DNA of 54,277 nucleotides, taken from contig NZ_VKNW01000017.1 of assembly GCF_007474535.1 (NCBI RefSeq), positions 1-54,277 of the forward strand, written 5' to 3'. Numbering within the stretch: position 1 is the first letter of the stretch; every line of letters starts with the position of its first letter. Position numbers and translations under genes: made by a program. The DNA is from Chryseobacterium echinoideorum (lineage in GTDB: Bacteria; Bacteroidota; Bacteroidia; Flavobacteriales; Weeksellaceae). The notes beneath the pieces are model-generated. The model was not told the DNA's origin and searched no databases. It worked only from the letters and a program-made list of their open reading frames with translations. This document shows, piece by piece, positions 8,265 to 16,815 of this stretch.

Positions 8265-8883
8265 TTCGTCGGAAGCAATTGGTGGTTCTATCCTTTATTG
8301 TATCACTAAGTTCTATTCTATGATAGGTGTAGCCTCCATTTTTGCTTCCTAAAATATCTTTTTTATTTTCGGTATTAGAGTAAGCAAAATCATCGTCATT
8401 AGGTGGATTATCATCATCATAAATATGAAGTTCAATTTTCTCCCCTTCTATATTTTCACCTTTTATGCAATAATCTACGGTTTGTCCCCACTTTGCACGG
8501 CTTATTTCGCTGCCTCCGAAATCATTCCAAAAGCCTTCGGTTATTTTGGCTTCTACAATGGGTTCTGATTTTGTAATGCCATTTTGGGAATTAACAAAAC
8601 ATTTTACAGTTACAACTCCAGAAACTGTGGGTGTATAATCTGCATACTGCCCCTGAAACGTTTTTCCTCCCAAGTTCCAGTAAATTTGTTCGTTGCTAGC
8701 TAAATTTTTAAAAATTAAATCATTATTTCCAATACTAAAACGAACACTTTTTCCTACTTTCAACGAACCACTTTTCTGATAGCTTATAATATCATTATGC
8801 TTCACTTCAAAATGCCAGTCATCTTCCTCATGTTTCGCTTTTGAACCAAAAGAATTTGCCATTTTACAGAATGCTTCAATCAA
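8227..8883 (-). pseudogene. Effector A, upstream part: Ig-like N-terminal domains
   Basis: This frame contains ANSFGSKAKHEEDDWHFEV, then two Ig/PKD-like beta blocks (IYWNLGGKTFQGQYADYTPT; EGFWNDFGGSEISRAKWGQ). It runs out of frame at about 8266, where effector B reads gcaatattggtgg but this copy reads gcaattggtgg. Restoring two bases joins it to the 6876-8264 frame as one protein of roughly 660 residues. The frame follows the stop of the lipoprotein gene at 8884 without a gap. A TTG could start it, but ATG at 8860-8862 (MANSFGSKAK) is more natural. No PAAR, VgrG or Rhs domain is seen, so this may be an orphan effector tip. Confidence 0.65.
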
Positions 8884-9975
8884 TTATTTTTTACTGATTT
8901 TATACCCTTTCTGATCTGGTTTCGTAAGAATATCTGAGTCAATCCACTTCGACTGAATGAAATATTTTCCATTGTCGTTTATTAAAACAAATTCAGTATC
9001 CATATTTTCTCCAAGAGTGTATCCATCTATATTTTTTTTATGTTTCAGAATTAATTTGTTTCCGTCTTCTAAAGCATTTAACTCATCCGTAAAACCAATT
9101 TGATAACCATTTCCTGAAGCTATGATATTTTCTTTGTTTATTTCTATTTCTAACTCCCAACCAACATTCTGTCCTCCTATTTCACCATAACTAAACCATG
9201 CAGTATAATTACCAAACCATTTGTTTGAAATTAAATTTGCTTCCTCATTTTTTTTGAATGTAAGATCACTTTTATAATACTTAAAATTTCTTTTATTATC
9301 AGATGACGTCTTAACTAATAACAAATTATCTATAGACCAAGCAATTTGATGTATTCTAAAATTTTCAGAAGTAAAACTTGAAAATTCTTGAAAATTCTTA
9401 TGTGAGTCAATTTTTAAAATCCCTAAAAAACTATTGTTATCACTATAAATTTGATTATAAAAATACGCTAAGTATTTTATGTTGGGGGATGAAATAGGAG
9501 TTTCGATTTTATCATCACCTGGTGAAACTATTTTATATATTTTCCCATTTGATTTATTTATTAATTCAAAATCACTAAACCCTAAACTTTCACTTACAGA
9601 ATTACAGGAAAATGCATACATATTTAATGATGTATAAAACCCTAAGTAATTGTACCATATAGTTCCTTCCTTTTTTTTTAACTTTATAGTTTTAGACCCA
9701 ACTTCAAAATAATAATTCCCCTTGTCTTCTATTAATGGTTTTTTAATAAGGTCATTTTTAAAATTTTTTAATTGATTAAATTCTTTTTCATCAATTTCTT
9801 TAAGATTCAATTTTGGAAGCAAATCATATTTATCTGAAAAACCAACCGTTTCAAATTTTATTTTATCAACATTAATTATTTCCTTCGTATTAGAAGCTAC
9901 CATATCTTTCTGACCTTGTTTTTGGCAACTTAAAAACCCAAATAATAAGAATGATAACAATTTTATTTTTTTCAT
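8884..9975 (-). CDS. Lipoprotein, probable periplasmic immunity protein to effector B
   Basis: 363 residues with a lipoprotein signal peptide (MKKIKLLSFLLFGFLSC, Cys 17 as acceptor) and a beta-rich mature part. I do not recognise the family. The ATG overlaps the TGA of the upstream effector gene (ATGA), so the two are translationally coupled. That effector ends in a peptidoglycan peptidase-like domain, which acts in the periplasm, and a lipoprotein facing the periplasm is the expected kind of immunity protein. Base composition is more AT-rich than the effector blocks, as is common for polymorphic immunity genes. The role is inference from context. Confidence 0.6.
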   Translation of the reverse strand: MKKIKLLSFLLFGFLSCQKQGQKDMVASNTKEIINVDKIKFETVGFSDKYDLLPKLNLKEIDEKEFNQLKNFKNDLIKKPLIEDKGNYYFEVGSKTIKLKKKEGTIWYNYLGFYTSLNMYAFSCNSVSESLGFSDFELINKSNGKIYKIVSPGDDKIETPISSPNIKYLAYFYNQIYSDNNSFLGILKIDSHKNFQEFSSFTSENFRIHQIAWSIDNLLLVKTSSDNKRNFKYYKSDLTFKKNEEANLISNKWFGNYTAWFSYGEIGGQNVGWELEIEINKENIIASGNGYQIGFTDELNALEDGNKLILKHKKNIDGYTLGENMDTEFVLINDNGKYFIQSKWIDSDILTKPDQKGYKISKK

Positions 9976-11387
9976 TTTTCTTCTATTGTTTGAATAATGT
10001 TTGAATTAAATTCTCCAGAATGTAGATGATCTTCATGACCAGAAGAATAGATAGTTCCAACTAATCTAGAATACCAACTTCCACTACCCCTGTATATTTT
10101 TTCAAAATGAAATTCCTTGAAGGCATTTACTTTCTTTTGCTCAAGCTCTAAAGTAGCATAATAAGCTGTATCCGCACAATCTCCATTCGGATGTGTTACA
10201 CTTGGATAGCTTGTTGCATCTGCAAAACACATACCCGTACACAAAACATCTTCTCTTCCTAATTTGGCTAATGCTCCTATAAAACCAGCATAGGCATCAG
10301 GATTACAATATCGCCTTTGCGAATTTTGAAATGTGTAAAATATTTTAATATAACCTTTTTCATAGCTTAAACTATCCATCATTCTAACAAGAGGGACTTT
10401 TCCTTGCCCTTTAGAATATTTTCTATAGCCATACCTTGTACCCGAGACACAGATGTCCCCATTTGAATATAAGTATGCTGTTTGTGCGTTTCCTCCTGAA
10501 GGATAGCTATATGTATTTATATAACCCGCAGGAATGGTTGAAATTCTCTGTCCATTATTCCTTCTATCTACGGTAAACCAATCCACAATACATATTTCAT
10601 GTTCGTTTTTATCTTTATCATGATAAACATATTTATATTTTTGTTTGTATTCTTCTTTAATAGTTTTGGGGATATGCTTTTCTATTCTTCCATTCTCATA
10701 GATATGATAAGTTACAATATCTTTTGCATTTATTTGAATATCAGCTTGACCATTATTTCCACACTCAAAAGTAACCTCATTATTTACAAATCCTTCAGTT
10801 TTTGCAGAAATTGCCCTTGCAGCGATTTCTTTTTTGGTAATACCATTTTTACCATCCGTATCAACACTTGAATTTGCATTATAATAATCAGAACCTTCTC
10901 TATATAATGTAGTATCATCGCTAGATCCAAAGTAATTTGGGGCAAAAACGAGTACATATAAATCAGATATAGATATTCTGCTTGTTATATTTTTAGTTTT
11001 TTTCCATAATTCAATATATTTTTCTACATAATCTAATTGATCCAATGCAGACATCAATGCTAATTTCCTTTTCGTCAAAGAAAAATTATAGCTTGTATTT
11101 AAAGAACTTATGGCAACAGGAGTGAACTGAATCAATCCAACTGCTCCAGCAAAATTTTCGGGAAGTTGCATGATTTCATCTTTTGTTAGACCTCTGTAAT
11201 CTCTTTTAAATGTGCCATCCTTCCTTTTTTCTTTTGTGGGCTTTATTTCAATTTTGGATGGAGAAAATGTTCCTGAAGTTTCAACTTTCATGACCGACAT
11301 TAAATCATTAGGGTCAAAATTTTGTCTTTTACTTATTTCAACTACTTTTTTTCTAAACTCACAGGTTACATTTGGATGCCCCCCCAA
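9972..11387 (-). CDS. Effector B, downstream part: lysozyme-like plus M15-like peptidase domain
   Basis: 471 residues. Residues 10-200 are lysozyme/transglycosylase-like (DLMSVMKVETSGTFSPS with probable catalytic Glu 36; AVGLIQFTPVA). Next comes the linker AKDIVTYHIYENGRIEKHIP shared with effector A. The C-terminal part has THPNGDCADTAYY and GHEDHLHSGEF, which fit the HxxGxxxD and HxH zinc ligands of M15/VanY-type peptidoglycan peptidases. The apparent ATG start is an artefact: the true N-terminus lies in the 11366-11962 frame, and the two join if the G tract at 11379-11385 gains one base or loses two. Overlaps the downstream lipoprotein start by 4 bases. Confidence 0.7.
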   Translation of the reverse strand: MGGHPNVTCEFRKKVVEISKRQNFDPNDLMSVMKVETSGTFSPSKIEIKPTKEKRKDGTFKRDYRGLTKDEIMQLPENFAGAVGLIQFTPVAISSLNTSYNFSLTKRKLALMSALDQLDYVEKYIELWKKTKNITSRISISDLYVLVFAPNYFGSSDDTTLYREGSDYYNANSSVDTDGKNGITKKEIAARAISAKTEGFVNNEVTFECGNNGQADIQINAKDIVTYHIYENGRIEKHIPKTIKEEYKQKYKYVYHDKDKNEHEICIVDWFTVDRRNNGQRISTIPAGYINTYSYPSGGNAQTAYLYSNGDICVSGTRYGYRKYSKGQGKVPLVRMMDSLSYEKGYIKIFYTFQNSQRRYCNPDAYAGFIGALAKLGREDVLCTGMCFADATSYPSVTHPNGDCADTAYYATLELEQKKVNAFKEFHFEKIYRGSGSWYSRLVGTIYSSGHEDHLHSGEFNSNIIQTIEEK

Positions 11388-11962
11388 ACCAAATTATTCT
11401 GTTGGCAAACACAAGCTCCATTATTTTGTTGTTCTATATTCTGGCTTCCATTCGTCACAGCTCCTACATAACTAGCTTCTTTCAACAAATCACTTTGAGG
11501 CGTAAGAACTGTAGAACACAATATATCACTGTCCTTCCCATTTAATAACTCATCATCGTCTTCATTATAGATTTTGGCATAGTAATTTTTGGTTTTCTTA
11601 TTTTGTTTGGCATCTTTTAACTTGCTCCAATTAATTTCGGTGACCAAAGTTCCATCTTCTTTTACTGTGCCTGTAGCTTCCAGCTCATCACATTTTTGAT
11701 CAAATTCGTACCATGGAGTATTCTCAAAGATCTTTACTTTCAGTTTTGTATCTTTCGGATAAGTAGTGTTTGCATAAACCCAACTTATGATCTCATAATC
11801 TACAGGATTGTGCCTTGCTCTTCCATCTTTATCTCCTATTATTGCACGGTAAACTTCTTCTTCATTATTGACTGTAAGATGTTTTTGAGTGTCTTTCTTT
11901 TCGGTAACATCTGTTAAAGAGGTATTAAAACCAATGAGTTTGGCTTTGGCATATAATTTCAC
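11366..11962 (-). CDS. Effector B, upstream part ending at a G7 tract
   Basis: Nearly identical to the matching part of effector A from MKLYAKAKLIGFNTSLTDVT to NGACVCQQNNLV, an Ig-like block that seems to be the constant region of this effector set. The frame closes a few codons after seven consecutive G on the coding strand (WGGIQM-stop). With eight G it would continue WGGHPNVTCEFRKK into the lysozyme-like domain. Its own N-terminus is also abnormal: upstream sequence at 11986-12111 is homologous to effector A but lacks a segment and is out of frame. Whether any product is made is uncertain. Confidence 0.6.
   Translation of the reverse strand: MKLYAKAKLIGFNTSLTDVTEKKDTQKHLTVNNEEEVYRAIIGDKDGRARHNPVDYEIISWVYANTTYPKDTKLKVKIFENTPWYEFDQKCDELEATGTVKEDGTLVTEINWSKLKDAKQNKKTKNYYAKIYNEDDDELLNGKDSDILCSTVLTPQSDLLKEASYVGAVTNGSQNIEQQNNGACVCQQNNLVWGGIQM
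11379..11385. repeat. Homopolymeric G7/C7 tract inside effector B
   Basis: Seven consecutive C on the plus strand, G on the coding strand, at the exact point where the two effector B frames separate. Such runs are rare in AT-rich DNA and are classical slippage sites. One extra base gives an uninterrupted effector. Confidence 0.7.
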
Positions 11963-11985
11963 TTCGTCGGAAGCAATATTGGTGG

Positions 11986-12111
11986 TTCTCTAGTTCAATT
12001 TTCTCTCCTTCTATATTTTCTCCTTTTATGCAATAATCTACGGTTTGTCCCCATCTCGCACGGCTTACCTCACTTCCTCCAAAGTCATTCCAGAAACCTT
12101 CTGTGATTCTT
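11986..12111 (-). pseudogene. Effector remnant abutting the second immunity gene
   Basis: The minus strand reads ARITEGFWNDFGGSEVSRA then WGQTVDYCIKGENIEGEKIE, matching the second Ig-like block of effector A. It starts immediately after the stop of the lipoprotein gene at 12113. Compared with effector A it then lacks about 45 residues and is out of frame with the block that follows. It is a truncated module left by recombination. Confidence 0.6.
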
Positions 12112-12112
12112 G

Positions 12113-13201
12113 CTAATTCTCACATTTTTTTAATTTTACAGGCTTTGCATTTTCTGAACTACTAAACTGAGTAACTATATGTGTTTTTTTTGATGTTTTG
12201 ATATTGCTTAGTCCATACCACGTTAATTCGAACTCTTCATTGTTTTTAACAATTTTTCCTATATTTTCTTTTTTTGAAATATTTTCTTCATCAATTTCAT
12301 TTTCGGAAGCCATTGGTGGAGACATATCTTGTGAAACATATTTTAAATAATAAACATTATTTTCTATACCCTTTTCCAGGGTAACATTTATAAAAATTGC
12401 AGGTGGAGCTAGTGCTAAAGTACCAGTAAAGCGATTTTTATTTTGATAAATTTCAATACCACTATTTTGTACGGAACAATCAAGTTGCCATAAACCAATT
12501 ATATTATCAGAATTTTCACTTTTTAAACCATTGATAAGCTTTATATCATCTTTTATAATTGTTTGATTAATGATATTTTGTTGATCATTTCTATCAACAA
12601 ATTTAAATTCAGTTCGATTTTTAATAACATAACTAACATTTATTTTCTCATTTTGTTGAACAGCTTGATAGTGACCATTTTTATTTAGTTGAATACCTGT
12701 ATTTAATTCAATATCTTTTAAATATTGAATTTTATTCGAGTCAAATTTATATAGAAAATAAGATGGAAATTCTTCAGTAAAACTGGGGATTAATAGTACT
12801 CCTTCTGAAATTGTAGAGTTATAAAGTAAATGAATATCTTTTTCAGCAAATTCATAAGAGCTGTCATAATAAAAATTAATATTAAACGGCTGCCAATCTT
12901 GAATCAGTTTATTTCCAAAGGAATATTGTATGTAAGCCCTATCCTCAATATATTTAATTTTAAAATGATAATCCTGAAAATTTACATCTAGACTCTTTAC
13001 AGAATCTGCTGAGTAATTATTATTTATTTGTAGACTTTTTACTTCCTTAAAAATCGTTTGATTTGCTTCAACAAAAGTTGAATTTGGATTATAATTATCA
13101 ACATCCTTTTTACAAGAACATAGAATATTTATAGAAAATAAAATAAAAAATAAATTAAATAATATTTTATTCTTTACCACCGAATTCATTAATTTTTCCA
13201 T
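12113..13201 (-). CDS. Lipoprotein, probable immunity protein to the M23 effector
   Basis: 362 residues. The signal peptide ends at a lipobox (INILCSCKKD), followed by Lys-Lys-Asp; the mature part is beta-rich with no family I recognise. A second ATG five codons in (MNSVVKNKIL) is an alternative start. The gene begins inside the last codons of the M23 peptidase fragment (13167 onwards), the same coupled arrangement as the other effector-lipoprotein pair. I infer periplasmic immunity against the M23 domain. The gene is intact although its partner has lost its N-terminal part. Confidence 0.6.
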   Translation of the reverse strand: MEKLMNSVVKNKILFNLFFILFSINILCSCKKDVDNYNPNSTFVEANQTIFKEVKSLQINNNYSADSVKSLDVNFQDYHFKIKYIEDRAYIQYSFGNKLIQDWQPFNINFYYDSSYEFAEKDIHLLYNSTISEGVLLIPSFTEEFPSYFLYKFDSNKIQYLKDIELNTGIQLNKNGHYQAVQQNEKINVSYVIKNRTEFKFVDRNDQQNIINQTIIKDDIKLINGLKSENSDNIIGLWQLDCSVQNSGIEIYQNKNRFTGTLALAPPAIFINVTLEKGIENNVYYLKYVSQDMSPPMASENEIDEENISKKENIGKIVKNNEEFELTWYGLSNIKTSKKTHIVTQFSSSENAKPVKLKKCEN

Positions 13202-13733
13202 TTTGTGCTGTTTTTATTTGAATGTCTCTTTCTATTTGACTTTGGTCATCATAGGATTTATAATATACATAATAACCAGGGTTGCATCTTTTTTTACTTG
13301 CATCTCTTATTTCAAAATGTACATGTGGTGCGCAAGTCCCACCACTTTGAACACCTGAAACGCCACTTAATGCTATTGGTTTTGATATATCGTCTATTAC
13401 ATCTCCTTTACTTACCAGTACTTTTCGTAAATGTCCATAGAATAAGTATATATCCCCATCTTCATTATATCCTGAATCTTTTTTATCTTCTTTGTCAGGA
13501 TATTTTAACTGATAATCTCGTTTATGTGCCAAAAAAGTTTCTTTATCTAAAACCTTTAATGTCAAAGATATACCATATCCCACAGCAGCTGGATATACAA
13601 TATTTGTAACTTCTGCTTTGACACAAGAATATACAGAAGAACCTGGTATTACAAATAAATCTAAACCTTTATGGGGTCTTGTTCCGTTTCTTGCATTTGT
13701 TCCAAATAAACCCCAATGTTTTCCTGCTAAATT
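13167..13733 (-). pseudogene. M23 peptidase domain of an effector, cut off by an insertion sequence
   Basis: Zinc endopeptidase of the LytM/M23 type that cuts peptidoglycan cross-links. Read from 13733 leftwards, the frame gives HWGLFGTNARNGTRPHKGLD (HxxxD zinc motif), YGHLRKVLVSKGDVI, LSGVSGVQSGGTCAPHVHFE (HxH motif) and ends NEFGGKE. All metal ligands are present. The 5' side is interrupted by the IS982-type element at 13734, and no delivery or signal region remains beyond it, so this is a toxin tip without its carrier. It overlaps the start of the lipoprotein gene by 35 bases. An internal GTG near 13583 cannot give a complete domain. Confidence 0.75.
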
Positions 13734-14766
13734 AACCTGAGTTCGGGATAATAATTGAGATAAACTTTGTAAAAAATAGCAATAATTCGTATATTTAAGT
13801 TTCTGACATTCAAATATTTAAACGATTTATTGCTATGAATTTAAAAGACCAAATTACAAATATTTTTGTACAAATTGATGATTTCTGTAAAGAGTTTGAT
13901 GTTCAAATTAAAAAATTAAAGCTGGAAGCCTTGGGAGACAGCAAGAAAAGAAGAAACAGAAATTCAAAAATGTCTAATTCTGAAATTATCACAATTATGA
14001 TAGGCTTTCATTTAGGAGCCCACAAAACGTTTAAACATTATTATCAGGAAATCGTTTGTGGATATTGGAAAGATCTGTTTCCAAATAGGCTTTCCTATAA
14101 CAGGTTTATTGAGCTTCAACAAAGATGTTTTGTTGTTTTTGGTTTATTCTTAAAAGAGAAATGCCTGGGAAAATGTACAGGAATCAGCTTTATGGACAGT
14201 ACAACTTTGAAAGTCTGTAGAAATCAAAGAATACATAGCCATAAAGTTTTCAAAGGTTTGGCAGAACGCGGAAAGTCCTCAATGGGTTGGTTTTACGGTT
14301 TCAAACTACATTTGATATGCAATGAAAGAGGAGAACTTTTATCTTTCTATTTGACGAAAGGAAATGTGGACGATAGAAATCCAAAGCATATCAAGAAGAT
14401 GACCAGGGAACTGTTTGGAAAATTGTTTGCCGATAAAGGATATCTCTCAAAAGCCTTGTGGGAGATGCTTTTTGCAGATGGGATCCAGCTCTTTACCAAG
14501 CTTAAAAAGAATATGAAAAATCATATTATGACAATGGAAGACAAGATTTTGCTCAGAAAAAGAGCTATCATTGAAACCATAAATGACGAACTGAAAAATC
14601 ATTGTCAGGTTGAGCACACCAGACACCGAAGTGTGAACAATTTTATAATAAATATTTTGGGAGGGCTAACAGCATATTGTTTCTTTCCAAAGAAACCGTC
14701 ACTCAACTTGAAAAAGGTAAATGACGGTCAACTATTTTTAAACTTTGCTTAAACCGAACTCAGGTT
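13734..14766 (+). mobile_element. IS982-family insertion sequence, complete
   Basis: 1033 bp bounded by perfect 13-bp terminal inverted repeats: aacctgagttcgg at the left end, ccgaactcaggtt at the right. It contains one transposase gene. I see no target-site duplication: the left flank ends taaatt and the right flank begins atttac. The flanks also belong to different genes (M23 effector left, small lipoprotein right), so a rearrangement followed insertion or IS recombination joined distant sequences. Confidence 0.85.
13835..14752 (+). CDS. IS982-family transposase
   Basis: 305 residues of the DDE type. Recognisable family blocks are SNSEIITIMIGFHLGAHKTF near the N-terminus, LSYNRFIELQ, the first catalytic Asp in SFMDSTTLKVC, GWFYGFKLHLICNERGELL, the second Asp in LFADKGYLSK, and the Glu region AIIETINDELKNHCQVEHTR. 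The length is typical and the reading frame is whole, so the element may still be active. Only gene of the element. Confidence 0.92.
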   Translation: MNLKDQITNIFVQIDDFCKEFDVQIKKLKLEALGDSKKRRNRNSKMSNSEIITIMIGFHLGAHKTFKHYYQEIVCGYWKDLFPNRLSYNRFIELQQRCFVVFGLFLKEKCLGKCTGISFMDSTTLKVCRNQRIHSHKVFKGLAERGKSSMGWFYGFKLHLICNERGELLSFYLTKGNVDDRNPKHIKKMTRELFGKLFADKGYLSKALWEMLFADGIQLFTKLKKNMKNHIMTMEDKILLRKRAIIETINDELKNHCQVEHTRHRSVNNFIINILGGLTAYCFFPKKPSLNLKKVNDGQLFLNFA

Positions 14767-14853
14767 ATTTACAATATTGTTGCTGACACTATCCTGCAAA
14801 GCACAGATTTATCCGCTAAATACAAGCCCAAGCGATGTTCCTGACAATGGTTA
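14765..14853. repeat. 89-bp perfect direct repeat, first copy
   Basis: Identical over 89 bases to 14935-15023, the signal-peptide and early mature region of the lipoprotein gene at 14920. This copy starts at the last two bases of the IS and has no start codon. It marks a duplication or an IS-mediated join with a second member of the same lipoprotein family. Confidence 0.9.
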
Positions 14854-14919
14854 AAATATACTTAGAAAATGGAAACAGAAAAACAAAAAAATGTCCTTAA
14901 TTTTAAAACAAATAATTAA

Positions 14920-15490
14920 ATGAAAAATATAATCTTATTTACAATATTGTTGCTGACACTATCCTGCAAAGCACAGATTTATCCGCTAAATACAAGCCCA
15001 AGCGATGTTCCTGACAATGGTTATATAAAAGATACAAATAATGAACTGGACAAGTATGTAGGTGTATGGAAAGGGAGCTGGAATGGTAAAACAGTTTATT
15101 TGGAATTGAGAAAAATAAAATATTATTCTCAAATGGGTAAACTTTATATGGATAGAATTTTTGGCGAAAGAAAAATAATAAATTCTGGCGGCGTGGTGGA
15201 AATAGATAGGATCACTAATTTCAATAATGAAGATTCCGAGTTTAGGGGTATGTTTAACAGTTTAAAATATCCCGGAAAAAAAATGATAACATTTTATCCA
15301 GATAATATGTGCAGAAAGACCGCATCTCTTTCATATCACAGATTTCGATGAGATTAACTATAAAATGACCTTGCATTTTGTCTATGATCCCTCTTACATT
15401 AATGATAGTTGCCCCTATTACAACTCTGTCATGCAGGGAAATGATTTTCCGGTTAATTTCCCAAGAGATATTGTGCTAACGAAACAGTAA
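14920..15490 (+). pseudogene. Small lipoprotein gene broken by a frameshift
   Basis: Starts MKNIILFTILLLTLSCKAQ, a lipoprotein signal peptide, followed by NGYIKDTNNELDKYVGVWKG and WNGKTVYLELRKIKYYS. It resembles small secreted proteins that occur in many copies in Chryseobacterium (I believe these are annotated as DUF6705; not certain). The first frame stops at 15351, but the family-like continuation ITDFDEINYKMTLHFVYDPS to FPRDIVLTKQ lies in the next frame and ends at 15488-15490. One extra base near 15335 explains the break. No operon partners remain; the IS and a repeat lie upstream. Function unknown. Confidence 0.7.
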
Positions 15491-15494
15491 ATAA

Positions 15495-15517
15495 GCGCCC
15501 TTTTCCAGGGCGTTTGT
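15495..15517 (+). terminator. Short GC-rich hairpin after the broken lipoprotein gene
   Basis: Arms cgccc (15496-15500) and gggcg (15508-15512) followed by tttgtt. A weak to moderate terminator. Confidence 0.5.
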
Positions 15518-15532
15518 TGGTTGTCCCAAAAA

Positions 15533-15697
15533 TGTACAGGAACAATCATCCCCACCGACCCACAATCTGGTTTTATCGATGAGAACGGCTGTACGATTGG
15601 TTTGCCGAGCTTGCCAAACTTACCTTTTACGATTGATCCTTGTGAAAAGCTGAAAAAACGGCAGATCTTATGGTATTCCTGTCAATCAGCAGTTTGA
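15533..15697 (+). pseudogene. Gene fragment without start, unknown secreted protein
   Basis: An open stretch reads CTGTIIPTDPQSGFIDENGC then TIGLPSLPNLPFTIDPCEKL before ending at a TGA. The Cys-rich, Pro/Asn-rich character resembles the tail regions of large secreted Chryseobacterium proteins, but no start or upstream part exists. This 15.5-15.7 kb stretch otherwise holds nothing I recognise. Confidence 0.35.
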
Positions 15698-15742
15698 AAT
15701 TAGTATTTTTGTCAAGTAGAAGAATGCTTAAATGAGATAAAA

Positions 15743-15782
15743 AGAACAAATCCTCCCGATAATCTCAGGAAGATTTGTTTTG
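15743..15782 (-). terminator. Probable terminator of the isochorismate synthase gene
   Basis: Arms aacaaatcctcc (15745-15756) and ggaagatttgtt (15768-15779) pair with one mismatch. It lies just beyond the minus-strand stop at 15808. Confidence 0.5.
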
Positions 15783-15807
15783 TAACTCAGATTTTACTAG
15801 GAGTAAA

Positions 15808-16782
15808 TCAATTCACCACAAGGTTTTTTAAAACAGCTTCCGACTTGAGTTCTGTTTCGTTCCATTCTTTTTCCGGGCTGCTTTCTGCGGTGATTCCGCC
15901 ACCAACAAAGAGGTGAACGGCATTTTTATACAACTTGGCACAACGCAGATTAACAAAAAACTGAATGTGATGTTCTGTCTCAATCTTAATGTATCCTGCA
16001 TACAGCTCGCGCGGAAATTTTTCGGTTTTCTCAATCTGATCTGCACAAAAATCTTTGGGAATACCGCAAACCGCCGGAGTAGGGTGCAGTTCGCTGATGA
16101 TCATGTCCAGATTTTCAGGATTAATTTTCAGTTTAAAATCTGTTTTTAAATGTTTAATATTTCCTGAAATATGATCATAGATTTCAGATTCTTGTAAAGT
16201 GTTCTCGGCATCGTACTGTTGTAGAATATTGCGGATGTAATCTGAAACCGGCTTTTGTTCTTCAATTTCTTTCTGTGACCAGTTTTCATTCACAGGAATA
16301 GTGCCTGCAAGACTCATCGTTTCAAACTGCTGAGTTATTTTGTTGAATTTCCCTAAAACTTCTGAAAAAGCACCCATCCAGGAATCTTTTCCGTCAAAAA
16401 ACATATATTTAAAAGCATTTGGATAATTCAGGCAAAGATTTGAAAAACTTTTGGTAAGATCTAAAGAATTAAAATCACGGATCATTTTTCTTCTCGACAG
16501 AACAAGTTTTGGCAGTTTGTTTTCTTTGATGATCTGGATTACTTTTTCAAGTTTTTTCAAATATTCCTGCTTGTTTTCTGCATTATATTTTATTTCTTCA
16601 TCATAAAGATTGGCAGAATTTATATGGAGTGTATTAAATTCTTCCTGACTGATTTCCACGATTTTTCCTTTAAAATTTTTAATTTCCGAATTGTCAAATG
16701 AATGAAATTCTATAGGATGTATCTCAGATTTTTCATCGGTAGAATAGAATTTTTTATCAAAAGGAAACTGAAAGTAAATCAT
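15808..16782 (-). CDS. menF: Isochorismate synthase (menaquinone biosynthesis)
   Basis: Converts chorismate to isochorismate, the first committed step of menaquinone synthesis. The 324-residue protein is a chorismate-binding enzyme lacking the longer N-terminal domain of some relatives. Typical motifs are LVLSRRKMIRDF, ETMSLAGTIPV, ISGNIKHLKTDF, ISELHPTPAVCGIPKDFC, FPRELYAGYI, and NLRCAKLYKNAVHLFVGGGI with the terminal ESSPEKEWNETELKS. A salicylate-forming synthase is less likely, as no siderophore genes are nearby. On the other side of an accessory block lies a hotdog thioesterase gene (22885) on the same strand that may once have been its neighbour. Confidence 0.9.
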   Translation of the reverse strand: MIYFQFPFDKKFYSTDEKSEIHPIEFHSFDNSEIKNFKGKIVEISQEEFNTLHINSANLYDEEIKYNAENKQEYLKKLEKVIQIIKENKLPKLVLSRRKMIRDFNSLDLTKSFSNLCLNYPNAFKYMFFDGKDSWMGAFSEVLGKFNKITQQFETMSLAGTIPVNENWSQKEIEEQKPVSDYIRNILQQYDAENTLQESEIYDHISGNIKHLKTDFKLKINPENLDMIISELHPTPAVCGIPKDFCADQIEKTEKFPRELYAGYIKIETEHHIQFFVNLRCAKLYKNAVHLFVGGGITAESSPEKEWNETELKSEAVLKNLVVN

Positions 16783-16815
16783 AGACTTATGCTTTTCTTA
16801 AATCCGAATTTATTT

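Noticed and set aside
13205..13609. Plus-strand frame rich in Leu, Phe and Tyr
   Set aside because: It is the antisense of the M23 peptidase fragment, whose zinc motifs show the minus strand is coding.
13734..14766. Target-site duplication of the IS982 element
   Set aside because: The flanking bases (taaatt and atttac) do not form a direct repeat, so none is claimed.
6376..15490. Type VI secretion or contractile injection locus
   Set aside because: Only effector-like and lipoprotein genes are present; no sheath, tube, baseplate, VgrG or PAAR protein could be found.
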